Below, in pieces: positions 1 through 6,529 of a DNA stretch of 7,240 nt. The stretch comes from Comamonadaceae bacterium (GTDB taxonomy: Bacteria > Pseudomonadota > Gammaproteobacteria > Burkholderiales > Burkholderiaceae_C): contig CANLWQ010000101.1 in the NCBI GenBank assembly GCA_947494405.1, forward strand, positions 1 to 7,240, read 5' to 3'. Each line of letters opens with the position of its first letter. Positions within the stretch are counted from its first letter, which is position 1. The notes beneath the pieces were generated by a model. It made no database searches and was not told where the DNA came from. It saw only the letters and a program-made list of their open reading frames with translations. The position numbers were made by a program, and so were the translations under genes.

Positions 1-410
1 GGTTCACGCAACACATTGACGTTGTAGCCGTCTAAAAACGGCAAAACCAAGCCATGGATTTTGTCGGCGGCTGAGCCGTAGTATTCGAAATAACGCGCCA
101 GCACAGTGATGTCGGTGCGGGCGGTGGTCATGGGCTTGCCTGTATCCTTGGCCTCCAGCAAACTGAGTTCGGTGTGGTTGGCTAATACTTTTTCGCCCAA
201 CTTCATCAGCAAACGCCCGCGCTCAAGCGCCGTCATTTTTCCCCATGGACCGTCCAGCGCCGCATTGGCGGCACGCACGGCCGCATCCACATCGGCTGCT
301 TCACCTCGGGGAATGGTTTCAAATTTCAAACCATCTACGGGTGACAGAACATCCAAGGTTTTGCCCGATGCAGCCGCAACCGACTGCCCATTGATCAACA
401 TCTTCGCCAT
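1..410 (-). CDS. NAD(P)-dependent aldehyde dehydrogenase, N-terminal part (runs off left edge)
   Basis: This is the first 136 codons of an aldehyde dehydrogenase superfamily protein; full-length members are about 480-500 residues. The enzyme would oxidise an aldehyde to a carboxylic acid with NAD(P)+. Reading begins MAKMLINGQS, followed by the family's N-terminal pattern: VLSPVDG, the AVRAANAAL helix, GPWGKMTALERGRLL, then LEAKDTGKPM and the RYFEYYGSAADKIHG stretch, ending at NVLRE. The catalytic Cys and Glu lie outside the window, so activity cannot be judged. The ATG at 408-410 is favoured because AGGA lies 7 nt upstream (GATAGGAACAAGA before the ATG). It is the last visible gene of the minus-strand run, 34 nt after the CoA-transferase stop, so it is probably co-transcribed and may make the acid that the CoA-transferase activates. 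Family assignment is firm; the substrate is unknown. Confidence 0.93.
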   Translation of the reverse strand, partial: MAKMLINGQSVAAASGKTLDVLSPVDGLKFETIPRGEAADVDAAVRAANAALDGPWGKMTALERGRLLMKLGEKVLANHTELSLLEAKDTGKPMTTARTDITVLARYFEYYGSAADKIHGLVLPFLDGYNVNVLRE

Positions 411-444
411 TCTTGTTCCTATCGCATTTAAGTTTGCTTGTGCT

Positions 445-1626
445 TCAGATGGCCCCTTGGGCCTTCATCGCAGCCATGTCTTCGGGGCTGATGCCACATT
501 CTTGCAAGATGGCCTGTGTGTGCTGACCCACAGCAGGAATGCCATCCATGCGGGCGCTGTATGCACTGTTCACCCCGGGCGGTAACAGCGTGCTGAGCGG
601 CCCCGCTGGTGAAGCCACATCTTGCCAGCGCTTGCGTGCACTCAGTTGCGGGTGGTCCCACAGCTGCGCCATGGTGTTCATTCGAGCGTGGGCTATCTTG
701 GCTTCATCTAAGCGCGCTTCAACCGCCGTGATGCTTAAAGCGGCAAAGCATTGGTCTATCAAAGTTTTAAGCGCCTCGCGGTGCAGATGGCGTTGGCTGT
801 TGGTGTTGAAGCGCTGGTCTTGTGCAAGGCCTGCGTCAAGCAACACTTTCTCGCAAAACATCAGCCACTCGCGTTCGTTTTGCAGTCCCAGCATGATGGT
901 GTTGCCGTCGCCCACAGGAAAAGGCCCATAGGGGTAGATGGTGGCGTGTGAAGCGCCTGAACGCGCAGGCGGCTCGGCATCTTTGTAGGCATAGTAAAGC
1001 GGAAAGCTCATCCATTCTGAGAGCGACTCCAGCATGGAGACATCAATATGCGAGCCCTCACCGGTTTTCTCACGCAACAACAAGGCCGACAAAATATGGG
1101 TGTAGGCATACATGCCTGCGGCAATGTCTGCAATAGAGCAACCCGCCTTGGAAGGGGTGTCGGGCGTGCCTGTGACAGACAAAAATCCTGCTTCGCTTTG
1201 TATGAGCAGGTCGTAAGCTTTTTTGTCTCGGTAAGGGCCGTCGTTGCCGTAGCCAGAGATGTCGCACACCACCAACTTGGGGTTAAGGGTTTGAAGTTGC
1301 TCGAACGACAGCCCTAAACGGGCCGCCGCGCCTGGGGCTAAATTTTGTACAAACACATCTGCGGTTTTCAAAAGCGTCAGCAACACTTGCATGGATGTTT
1401 CATGCTTAATGTCCAGTGTCAGGCTTTCCTTGGATCGGTTGGTCCAGACAAAATGCGAAGACAAACCGTCTACCCGTTGGTCGTAGTTTCTGGCAAAGTC
1501 GCCCACTTCGGGTCGCTCGATTTTGATGACCCGTGCGCCTAAATCGGCGAGTTGGCGGGTACAAAAAGGCGCGGCAATCGCATGCTCTAGCGACACAACC
1601 GTGATGTGGTCTAAGGGTCTGATCAT
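445..1626 (-). CDS. CaiB/BaiF (family III) acyl-CoA transferase
   Basis: A 393-residue family III CoA-transferase, close to the usual length of about 400. Such enzymes move CoA between an acyl-CoA and a carboxylate through an aspartyl anhydride intermediate. The N-terminus has the classic segment LADLGARVIKIERPEVGD (residues 26-43). The likely catalytic Asp is D167 in SIADIAAGMYA, matching the family's conserved Asp, and GSHIDVSMLES (191-201) is the usual central motif. An upstream in-frame TTG at 1635 would add three residues. I prefer the ATG at 1626 because MIRPLDHITVV fits family N-termini, although neither start has a clear ribosome binding site. The gene starts 9 nt after the acyl-CoA dehydrogenase stop, so translation is probably coupled. 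It presumably charges the carboxylate degraded by its neighbours. An itaconate- or mesaconate-type CoA-transferase is possible from context, but the sequence alone does not decide this. Confidence 0.93.
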   Translation of the reverse strand: MIRPLDHITVVSLEHAIAAPFCTRQLADLGARVIKIERPEVGDFARNYDQRVDGLSSHFVWTNRSKESLTLDIKHETSMQVLLTLLKTADVFVQNLAPGAAARLGLSFEQLQTLNPKLVVCDISGYGNDGPYRDKKAYDLLIQSEAGFLSVTGTPDTPSKAGCSIADIAAGMYAYTHILSALLLREKTGEGSHIDVSMLESLSEWMSFPLYYAYKDAEPPARSGASHATIYPYGPFPVGDGNTIMLGLQNEREWLMFCEKVLLDAGLAQDQRFNTNSQRHLHREALKTLIDQCFAALSITAVEARLDEAKIAHARMNTMAQLWDHPQLSARKRWQDVASPAGPLSTLLPPGVNSAYSARMDGIPAVGQHTQAILQECGISPEDMAAMKAQGAI

Positions 1627-1635
1627 GGCCAACAA

Positions 1636-2805
1636 CTAAAAAGAGCGCGGCAAGCCCAGCACATGCTCTGCCATATAGGCATAAATCAAGTTAGTGGAAA
1701 TCGGGGCGACTTGGTACAAGCGGGTTTCTCTGAATTTTCTTTCCACATCATATTCGCTGGCAAAGCCAAAACCCCCAAGGGTTTGCATGCACACATTGGC
1801 GGCCTCCCAAGAGGCTTTGGCAGCCAAATATTTAGACATATTCGCTTGCGCGCCACAAGGTTGGTGCGCATCAAAAAGCTCGCATGCCTTCCAGCGCATC
1901 AGGTTGGCGGCTTCGGTTTCCATGTAAGCATCAGCTATGGGGAACTGCACGCCTTGGTTTTGGCCTATGGGTCGCCCAAACACCACGCGATCGCTGGCAT
2001 AGCTTCTGGCGCGGTCTATGAACCAATACGCGTCACCAATGCATTCGGCAGCAATCAATATGCGCTCGGCATTCAAGCCATCCAAAATATATGAAAAGCC
2101 CTTGCCTTCCTCGCCAATCAAGTTGTCTGCCGGAATTTCCAGTTGATCGAAAAACACTTCATTGGTTTCATGGTTGACCATATTGCGTATAGGTTTGAGC
2201 GTCATGCCCTGGGCCAAAGCCGCGTTCACATCCACAATGAAAATCGACATGCCTTCGCTTTTGCGCTTGACTTGACTCAAGGGCGTGGTGCGTGCCAACA
2301 AGATCATGAAATCGGAATGCTGCACCCTTGAAATCCATACCTTTTGGCCATTGACAACATAGCTGTCGCCTTGCTTGACTGCCGTTGTTTTGAGTTGCGT
2401 GGTGTCTGTGCCGGTGGTGGGTTCGGTCACCGCCATGGATTGCAGTCGCCACTCGCCGCTGGCAATCTTGGGAAGGTAATGGCTTTTTTGCTGATCAGAA
2501 CCATGGCGCAGCAAGGTACCCATGTTGTACATCTGTCCGTGGCAAGAACCCGCATTGCCACCGCTGAGATTGATTTCTTCCATGATGACCGAGGCCTGCG
2601 CCAAACCCAACCCAGAGCCACCATACTGCGTGGGTATCAACGCGGCCAACCAACCCGCTTGCGTCAATGCGTCCACAAAAGCTTCGGGGTAAGCGCGTTG
2701 CTCATCGATGTTTTGCCAATAAGTGGAATCAAAGTCAGCGCACAAGGCCCTGACGGCGTCGCGCAATTCTTGGTACTCGTCAGGTGGAGGCAGAGTGGTT
2801 TTCAT
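1636..2805 (-). CDS. Acyl-CoA dehydrogenase (FAD-dependent)
   Basis: A 389-residue acyl-CoA dehydrogenase, the typical length for the family. It oxidises an acyl-CoA to the trans-2-enoyl-CoA and passes electrons to electron-transfer flavoprotein. Visible landmarks are YGGSGLGLAQA (61-71), the FAD-side loop MAVTEPTTGTDTTQL (124-138), NGQKVWIS (152-159), VFGRPIGQNQGVQFPIADA (275-293) and QTLGGFGFASEYDVERKFRE (341-360). The position that holds the catalytic Glu in medium-chain enzymes (YEGT motif) is Pro368 here (YQVAPIST). A Glu is instead present at E247 in LNAER, the helix position used by isovaleryl-CoA and long-chain type enzymes, so the enzyme is predicted to be active with the alternative base. 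The ATG at 2805 is 4 nt beyond the hydratase stop, which implies coupling. Substrate unknown. Confidence 0.95.
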   Translation of the reverse strand: MKTTLPPPDEYQELRDAVRALCADFDSTYWQNIDEQRAYPEAFVDALTQAGWLAALIPTQYGGSGLGLAQASVIMEEINLSGGNAGSCHGQMYNMGTLLRHGSDQQKSHYLPKIASGEWRLQSMAVTEPTTGTDTTQLKTTAVKQGDSYVVNGQKVWISRVQHSDFMILLARTTPLSQVKRKSEGMSIFIVDVNAALAQGMTLKPIRNMVNHETNEVFFDQLEIPADNLIGEEGKGFSYILDGLNAERILIAAECIGDAYWFIDRARSYASDRVVFGRPIGQNQGVQFPIADAYMETEAANLMRWKACELFDAHQPCGAQANMSKYLAAKASWEAANVCMQTLGGFGFASEYDVERKFRETRLYQVAPISTNLIYAYMAEHVLGLPRSF

Positions 2806-2809
2806 AGGC

Positions 2810-3697
2810 CTATGCTAATTCAGCATCGGCTTGCATGGTCAGCCAATCATCATGGTCTTGCGCCCACAAGCGACAGTGCTGACCGTCTATGGCCATTTGT
2901 GCATTCAGGCGCATGCGCCGCTGATCTTGGCACTCAAAAATCGGTCGCACGGCTTTGAATGAAAAACGCTTAACAGCTCTGTCTGTGTGACTGCGAAGCA
3001 AGTCGAGCAACAACGTAGCCATCAAAGGGCCATGCACAACCAAGCCGGGATAGCCTTCAACCGCGCTTGCATACTGGCGGTCGTAGTGGATGCGGTGGGC
3101 ATTGAAGGTGAGCGCCGAATAACGAAACAACAAAACCTCGTCTGGCACGACATCACGACTCCACACCTCGGCTTCACCATTGCCAGTTTCTTGCATGATG
3201 TGGGCTCCCACTGGCGGCAAAGGCTTGTCTGTGGGTGATGGCATGGAGCGGTAAACAATGTCGTGTGTCTCGCTTAAACACAAGCCTTGCGGGCCACGGT
3301 ATTGGTGCTCTACACACACAAACACCAAGTCACCACCGCGTCCTTTTTTAGGTGTGATGGATTGAATACGCGAAGTGCGGGTAAGCGTATCGCCTACAAG
3401 AATGGGGACAAAAAACTCCAGACTGCCACCCGCCCACATGCGCCTAGGCAGTGGCACAGGAGGCAAGAAACCGCCGCGCTTGGGGTGTCCATCCTCGCCC
3501 AGTTCCGATTGCTTGGCAGCAGGCAAAAAATACAGCCAATGCCACAAAGGCGGCAAGGGGTCACCTGTCTGCAAAGCGTTGTCGCGGTTGAGCAGCGCAG
3601 ACATAGACTGCACAGGTGCAGCCGTGATGGTGTCTTGGCGGGTTTCTTGTTTGCCCACCCAAGCATCAAGATTTGCAGTGTCAAGTTCAGTCACCAT
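2810..3697 (-). CDS. MaoC/FAS1-like dehydratase-domain acyl-CoA hydratase (HTD2/mesaconyl- or itaconyl-CoA hydratase type)
   Basis: A 295-residue double hot-dog protein of the group that includes 3-methylfumaryl (mesaconyl-C4)-CoA and itaconyl-CoA hydratases and HTD2. It would add water across an enoyl-CoA double bond. The N-terminal FAS1-like half shows LWHWLYFLP (51-59), GGFLPPVPLPRRMWAGG (75-91) and FFVPILVGDTLTRTSRI (95-111). The C-terminal half carries the signature YSALTFNAHRIHYD (193-206) and GYPGLVVHGPL (215-225). In standard MaoC hydratases the active-site pair is Asp and His, five residues apart; here the equivalents are Asn199 and His204, as I recall for this subfamily. The start is decided by GGGAG just upstream: an in-frame TTG at 3709 lies in front of the Shine-Dalgarno-like sequence, so ATG 3697 (or ATG 3700) is more likely. 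It lies 24 nt after the reductase stop and 4 nt before the dehydrogenase start. Confidence 0.88.
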   Translation of the reverse strand: MVTELDTANLDAWVGKQETRQDTITAAPVQSMSALLNRDNALQTGDPLPPLWHWLYFLPAAKQSELGEDGHPKRGGFLPPVPLPRRMWAGGSLEFFVPILVGDTLTRTSRIQSITPKKGRGGDLVFVCVEHQYRGPQGLCLSETHDIVYRSMPSPTDKPLPPVGAHIMQETGNGEAEVWSRDVVPDEVLLFRYSALTFNAHRIHYDRQYASAVEGYPGLVVHGPLMATLLLDLLRSHTDRAVKRFSFKAVRPIFECQDQRRMRLNAQMAIDGQHCRLWAQDHDDWLTMQADAELA

Positions 3698-3721
3698 CAT
3701 TTCTCCCAAAGTAGAGACGAA

Positions 3722-4684
3722 TTAAAACACCGAGTGATCACCCAATTGCACATCGGCTTGGCCTGCCAGCAATTGGTCGTAATGCGCAAACAGGGTTTGT
3801 GTGCCAAATGAAGGTGTGGCTTGGGCGTCATAACGCGAGCCTTGCGCGTCCCATACCAGCATGGATTCGGTGGCGTAATAGCGCCCAATGCGAGCGAGTT
3901 CGGCTTTAGCCGCCAGCGGTGGAACAAACCACGCCAATGTTTGCAAGACGCGAATGATGATATCCAACAGCGCCACCGGAACATGTTTGTACTTGGGGGT
4001 TTTACCCAGGGCGTTGAATAAATACTCGCCCTGCTGCAAAGGCGTGATGGCCTCGCCGGGGCCGCCTATGGGTAGGATTGTGTTGTGCTTGGATTCGTCG
4101 CTGAGACAAAGCGCAATGAACATGCCCAGATCGTGATCGCTAATGGGTTTGCAAGCGGTCAGTTGGCCATCGGCAAACAACAAGAACGGTTTGTTTTGTT
4201 TGAGCCGCTTGATTTGTCCCGACAACGATTTGAAAAAAGCCGTGGGGCGAACAATGGAATAGATCAAGCCAGATTCAATCAACTTTTTCTCAAAAGCCAG
4301 CTTGGCTTGTTGAAAAGCCAGCAAGGGCTTTTGCACACAAATGGCCGACAACAAAACAAACTGAGCAATGCCTGCTTGCTGCGCAACTTTAAGCAACTGC
4401 GAATGGGCTGTGTAATCAATCGCCCAAGCATCGCGGGGCACGCCTGTGCGCGAAGCCATGCAAGAAACAATGGCGTCAAAGCGCTCGCCTTGCAGGCCCT
4501 CGTTTTGTACAGATTCAATCGACTGCACATCACCAAACCGGAGCACCGCGCCGGCAGGCATGACTGGGGTTTTGGCTTGGGATGATTGGCGCACAAAGCA
4601 AACCACCTCGTGACCCTGTTCCAGCAAGGCTTTGCAAGTGGCTTGGCCTATGGTGCCGGTGGCACCGAATAAAAGTATGCGCAT
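3722..4684 (-). CDS. bciA: BciA-type divinyl (proto)chlorophyllide a 8-vinyl reductase
   Basis: A 320-residue atypical short-chain dehydrogenase/NmrA-fold protein. It matches the BciA/DVR family, which uses NADPH to reduce the C8 vinyl group of (proto)chlorophyllide in (bacterio)chlorophyll synthesis. The Rossmann motif GATGTIG is at 7-13. Family-diagnostic blocks are VSCMASRTG (73-81), LLSAICVQKPLLAFQQAKL (111-129), YSIVRPTAFFKSLSGQ (142-157), ACKPIS (177-182), LPIGGPG (204-210) and GRYYATESML (267-276). The classical YxxxK is FQQAK (124-128), with Phe in place of Tyr. The ATG at 4684 is preferred over the adjacent TTG at 4687, and an in-frame stop lies four codons upstream. Its start overlaps the stop of a small ORF by one base. 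No other pigment gene is visible; its neighbours are acyl-CoA catabolic genes. A related reductase with another substrate is the main alternative. Confidence 0.85.
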   Translation of the reverse strand: MRILLFGATGTIGQATCKALLEQGHEVVCFVRQSSQAKTPVMPAGAVLRFGDVQSIESVQNEGLQGERFDAIVSCMASRTGVPRDAWAIDYTAHSQLLKVAQQAGIAQFVLLSAICVQKPLLAFQQAKLAFEKKLIESGLIYSIVRPTAFFKSLSGQIKRLKQNKPFLLFADGQLTACKPISDHDLGMFIALCLSDESKHNTILPIGGPGEAITPLQQGEYLFNALGKTPKYKHVPVALLDIIIRVLQTLAWFVPPLAAKAELARIGRYYATESMLVWDAQGSRYDAQATPSFGTQTLFAHYDQLLAGQADVQLGDHSVF

Positions 4685-4752
4685 CAAGCGCCATCACATT
4701 CAAACAGGCTGCTACGCATGGTGCCGCCTTTGGCTTTGGGGGCTGATCTCAT
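4684..4752 (-). CDS. Putative 22-residue small ORF, translationally coupled to bciA
   Basis: A minus-strand reading frame from ATG 4752 to TGA 4684 encodes 22 residues, beginning MRSAPKAKGG and ending LFECDGA. Its stop overlaps the reductase start as TGATG, the arrangement seen at translationally coupled junctions. A second in-frame ATG at 4719 would give only 11 residues; it has a partial Shine-Dalgarno-like AAAGGCGGC ahead of it, whereas ATG 4752 has none. The frame is open back to about 4779, so the segment could also be the tail of a decayed longer gene. The basic N-terminal half is followed by a single Cys and an acidic end, with no membrane segment. I do not recognise the peptide and assign no function. 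It may serve only as a leader that brings ribosomes to bciA, or it may be chance. Confidence 0.35.
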   Translation of the reverse strand: MRSAPKAKGGTMRSSLFECDGA

Positions 4753-4810
4753 TTTTGAATTGTGCTTAATTCGGTATCTTTAGACATCATATTTGTAGCG
4801 CGACCGAAAA

Positions 4811-5089
4811 TTATTCTTTGGTGCTTTTGAGGTCGCGGTAGAAATTTTCATGGGGTCCAACCATCAGCAGTTTGAGCGTGTTTTCATCGAGTCTGCGGTA
4901 GGCCAACAAGCACAGCAAGTTTCCCATACGGAATTTATAAACCTTAACTCCTGCAAGATCCCCTACTTTGGTTTCGCCTTGATCTGGCTGTTTAGAAATA
5001 ATTTGTACCGCCTCGTCCAGCACAGCCTTTTGTTGTTTGTGCAACTTCTTAACGGTACGTTCAAACGTGGGCGTAACGAGAATTCGCAT
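4811..5089 (-). CDS. RelE/ParE-family toxin of a type II toxin-antitoxin pair
   Basis: A 92-residue protein with the size and layout of RelE/ParE toxins: a short first strand (MRILVTPTFE), a helical hairpin (about 9-33, rich in Lys and Gln), then strands KVYKFRM (49-55), LLCLLAYRR (58-66) and TLKLLMVG (71-78). It ends in GPHENFYRDLK, the usual C-terminal pattern with His80, Tyr84 and Arg85. Family members either cleave mRNA on the ribosome (RelE) or poison gyrase (ParE); sequence alone does not tell which applies here. The ATG at 5089 shares one base with the antitoxin TGA (TGATG). There is no separate Shine-Dalgarno sequence, so translation should depend on the antitoxin being read first. 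The frame is intact, so the module looks functional. The order antitoxin then toxin is the common one. Confidence 0.88.
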   Translation of the reverse strand: MRILVTPTFERTVKKLHKQQKAVLDEAVQIISKQPDQGETKVGDLAGVKVYKFRMGNLLCLLAYRRLDENTLKLLMVGPHENFYRDLKSTKE

Positions 5090-5298
5090 CAGCTGAATTG
5101 ATATTCACCCGAAGGTTCTTCCTGATCAGCAATCAATATGTCACGAATAACGCTGAAAGGCAGATCTGGGTTTTCAACAGCGATCTTTCCTATTTGCGAC
5201 CAGTATTCGATTTGTTTGGGCACTGAACGATGCTCAACGGTGCTGTAGCGCTTGGCGCTTTCGACCAGCGCTTCAGGTAATTTCACATTGATTGACAT
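5089..5298 (-). CDS. ParD-like antitoxin
   Basis: A 69-residue antitoxin of the ParD-like type. The N-terminus MSINVKLPEALVESAKRYS forms the beta strand and first helix expected of a ribbon-helix-helix DNA-binding protein. This is followed by RSVPKQIEYWSQIGKIAVENPD (29-50) and a C-terminal tail, rich in Glu, Pro and Ser, that would contact the toxin. Upstream in-frame starts exist (TTG 5313, ATG 5310), but ATG 5298 is preferred: GAGG lies 6 nt upstream of it, and that motif would fall inside the coding region if an earlier start were used. It is transcribed leftward from a promoter with a perfect TATAAT box and repeated TCCATTAT sites, which are likely autoregulatory operators. It precedes and overlaps the toxin gene. 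Confidence 0.87.
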   Translation of the reverse strand: MSINVKLPEALVESAKRYSTVEHRSVPKQIEYWSQIGKIAVENPDLPFSVIRDILIADQEEPSGEYQFS

Positions 5299-5318
5299 GG
5301 GAGACCTCATCAAAAGAT

Positions 5319-5350
5319 TCCATTATAGGCCTTAACGGTCCATTATGGAA
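5319..5350 (-). promoter_or_regulatory. Promoter and probable autoregulatory operator of the RelE/ParE-ParD-like pair
   Basis: Read on the minus strand, a perfect TATAAT -10 box occupies 5322-5327. A weak -35 (TTCCAT) is at 5345-5350 with a 17-bp spacer, and the predicted transcript start is about 16 nt before the antitoxin ATG. The 8-bp sequence TCCATTAT occurs twice in direct orientation, at 5319-5326 and 5339-5346, exactly 20 bp (about two helical turns) apart. The upstream copy is part of a perfect 11-bp palindrome, TCCATTATGGA (5339-5349). One copy covers the -10 and the other abuts the -35, as expected for repression by a ribbon-helix-helix antitoxin. The operator role is inference. Confidence 0.6.
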
Positions 5351-5466
5351 CCCACTAACAAGTAAGCTTAAAGAAACTTATTGTTGCTGGAGGTATTCAA
5401 ACCTCTTCCACAGGTACATACTGGGTGAGTGATTTTCACTTACTGAAACTATCAAAGGTTTAACTT
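5351..5466 (+). promoter_or_regulatory. Divergent intergenic region and leader of the Sel1 gene
   Basis: This stretch separates the leftward toxin-antitoxin promoter from the rightward Sel1-repeat gene and must hold the latter's promoter. I found no convincing sigma-70 pair; TACATA at 5415-5420 is the best -10-like hexamer, but it has no matching -35. AAAGG at 5454-5458, 8 nt before the ATG, is a plausible ribosome binding site. A small hairpin is possible from GAGGT (5390-5394) and ACCTC (5401-5405) with a 6-nt loop; its role is unknown. Confidence 0.35.
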
Positions 5467-6483
5467 ATGACCAGATTAGAAGAATTGCTCAAGCAGCAAA
5501 TAGAAATTGCTTCAGCGATTGCCATAGGGGTGAAGAAAAGCGAAGACGCCGCCAACAAAGGCGATGCAGAAGCGCAGTTTGAGCTTGCCGGTCTTAACTT
5601 CAAAGGCGAAGGGGTGAAACAAAACTTTGTTGAAGCGTTTAAGTTGTTTAAATTGGCCGCTGATAAGGGGCATACGCAGGCCGAGTTTTTCCTTGGGTAT
5701 TTATCCTCAAAGGGACAAGGAACGGCACAAAACGACAAAGAAGCATTGCGCTACTTTCAATTAGCTGCCGACAAAGAACACAGCCATGCCCAATATATGC
5801 TGGGTGTGATGTTTGATGCGGGCAAAGGCGTCAAGGCTGACTTCAAGCAAGCCATGCGCTGGTATCAGTTAGCCGCTGATAAAGACAATGCGGACGCCAT
5901 GTATGGGCTGGGTGGCATGCATGAAAACCACCATGGCGTGGAGCAAGATGACAGAGAAGCTCTGCGTTGGTATAAGTTGGCGGCAAAGCAGCAACATACC
6001 GAGGCCAATTACCGGCTGGGGGTTATTTACAGCAGCGGAAACAATATCAAGAAGGACGCTACAGAAGCCATGCGCTGTTATGGCTTGGCGTCCGACAAAG
6101 GGCACACCCATGCGCAACTTTGCATTGGGGGCATGTATTTAAGCGGGGAAGATGTGCAGATTAGCCATGAGCTGGCTGTGCGCTATTTCACTATGGCGGC
6201 CACTAACGGTAATGCAGAAGGCCAATACAAGGTGGGCTTTATGCTTCAAAATGGGTTGGGCCGTGACAGGGACTACGCGCAAGCCCTGCATTGGTTCACC
6301 TTGGCTGCAGAACAAGACAATGCCCATGCGCAGTCAGCCATGGGCTTTATGTATTCACATGGGCAAGGCGTTAATGAAGATGAATCCAAAGCCCTGATGT
6401 ATTTCAGAAAAGCCTTGAAAAATGGTGATGAGACGGCTTTGAAAAACCGTGACATGCTGGAAGCGAAGTTGGAGAAGAGGTAG
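5467..6483 (+). CDS. Sel1-repeat (SLR) protein with eight 36-residue repeats
   Basis: A 338-residue protein made almost wholly of Sel1-like repeats, the alpha-alpha solenoid relatives of TPRs that usually scaffold protein-protein contacts. Residues 1-31 are a charged helical cap (MTRLEELLKQQIEIASAIAI) with no signal peptide or lipobox, so the protein is probably cytoplasmic. Eight repeats of exactly 36 residues run from 32 to 319, each following the pattern (G/D)xxxAxxxLGxxxxxGxGVxxDxxxAxxWYxLAADK, and a 19-residue Lys/Glu-rich tail closes the protein. The start at 5467 has AAAGG 8 nt upstream. The gene lies between two toxin-antitoxin modules and is transcribed away from the first. Part of its middle is copied, rearranged, at the right edge of the window. 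No enzymatic domain is attached, and its partner is unknown. Confidence 0.93.
   Translation: MTRLEELLKQQIEIASAIAIGVKKSEDAANKGDAEAQFELAGLNFKGEGVKQNFVEAFKLFKLAADKGHTQAEFFLGYLSSKGQGTAQNDKEALRYFQLAADKEHSHAQYMLGVMFDAGKGVKADFKQAMRWYQLAADKDNADAMYGLGGMHENHHGVEQDDREALRWYKLAAKQQHTEANYRLGVIYSSGNNIKKDATEAMRCYGLASDKGHTHAQLCIGGMYLSGEDVQISHELAVRYFTMAATNGNAEGQYKVGFMLQNGLGRDRDYAQALHWFTLAAEQDNAHAQSAMGFMYSHGQGVNEDESKALMYFRKALKNGDETALKNRDMLEAKLEKR
5560..6423 (+). repeat. Eight tandem 108-bp units encoding Sel1 repeats
   Basis: The units are in-frame 108-bp blocks starting at 5560, 5668, 5776, 5884, 5992, 6100, 6208 and 6316, with no length variation. At the DNA level they are diverged, but short near-identical stretches remain. 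For example, gccatgcgctg recurs at 5851 (unit 3) and 6067 (unit 5). Such stretches could act as recombination sites, and the chimeric copy at 7091-7240 uses exactly these regions. Confidence 0.88.
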
Positions 6484-6493
6484 GTGGGTGGTT

Positions 6494-6529
6494 TTGAAGC
6501 AGAATTAATATTCAAATTTGCTGCTTCAA
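6494..6529. terminator. Stem-loop between convergent Sel1 and BrnA genes (possible bidirectional terminator)
   Basis: TTGAAGCAG (6494-6502) and CTGCTTCAA (6521-6529) form a perfect 9-bp inverted repeat around an 18-nt AT-rich loop, 10 nt after the Sel1 stop and 17 nt beyond the BrnA stop. There is no T tract on either strand, so intrinsic termination is uncertain. A second, overlapping 8-bp inverted repeat, CAGAATTA (6500-6507) with TAATTCTG (6530-6537), would compete with the first. Confidence 0.4.

Noticed and set aside
106..585. Plus-strand open frame of 159 codons
   Set aside because: It lies opposite the aldehyde dehydrogenase start and the end of the CoA-transferase, both clear families; its translation has no recognisable pattern.
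2344..2958. Plus-strand open frame of 204 codons
   Set aside because: It is antisense to the acyl-CoA dehydrogenase and hydratase genes and spans their junction; no domain pattern is visible.
3698..3709. TTG start for the hydratase at 3709
   Set aside because: It precedes the GGGAG ribosome-binding-like sequence that correctly serves the ATG at 3697.
3287..3811. Plus-strand open frame of 174 codons
   Set aside because: It is antisense to the hydratase and reductase; the composition is that of a shadow frame.
4085..4585. Plus-strand open frame of 166 codons
   Set aside because: It is antisense to bciA, whose motifs are unmistakable.
3722..4684. Generic NmrA/NAD-dependent epimerase label
   Set aside because: Several long BciA-specific blocks (around LSAICVQKPLL, RPTAFFKSLSG and GRYYATESML) make the narrower family call better supported.
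5560..6423. CRISPR-like array because of regular spacing
   Set aside because: The 108-bp periodicity is coding Sel1 repeats; the units are diverged and fully in frame.
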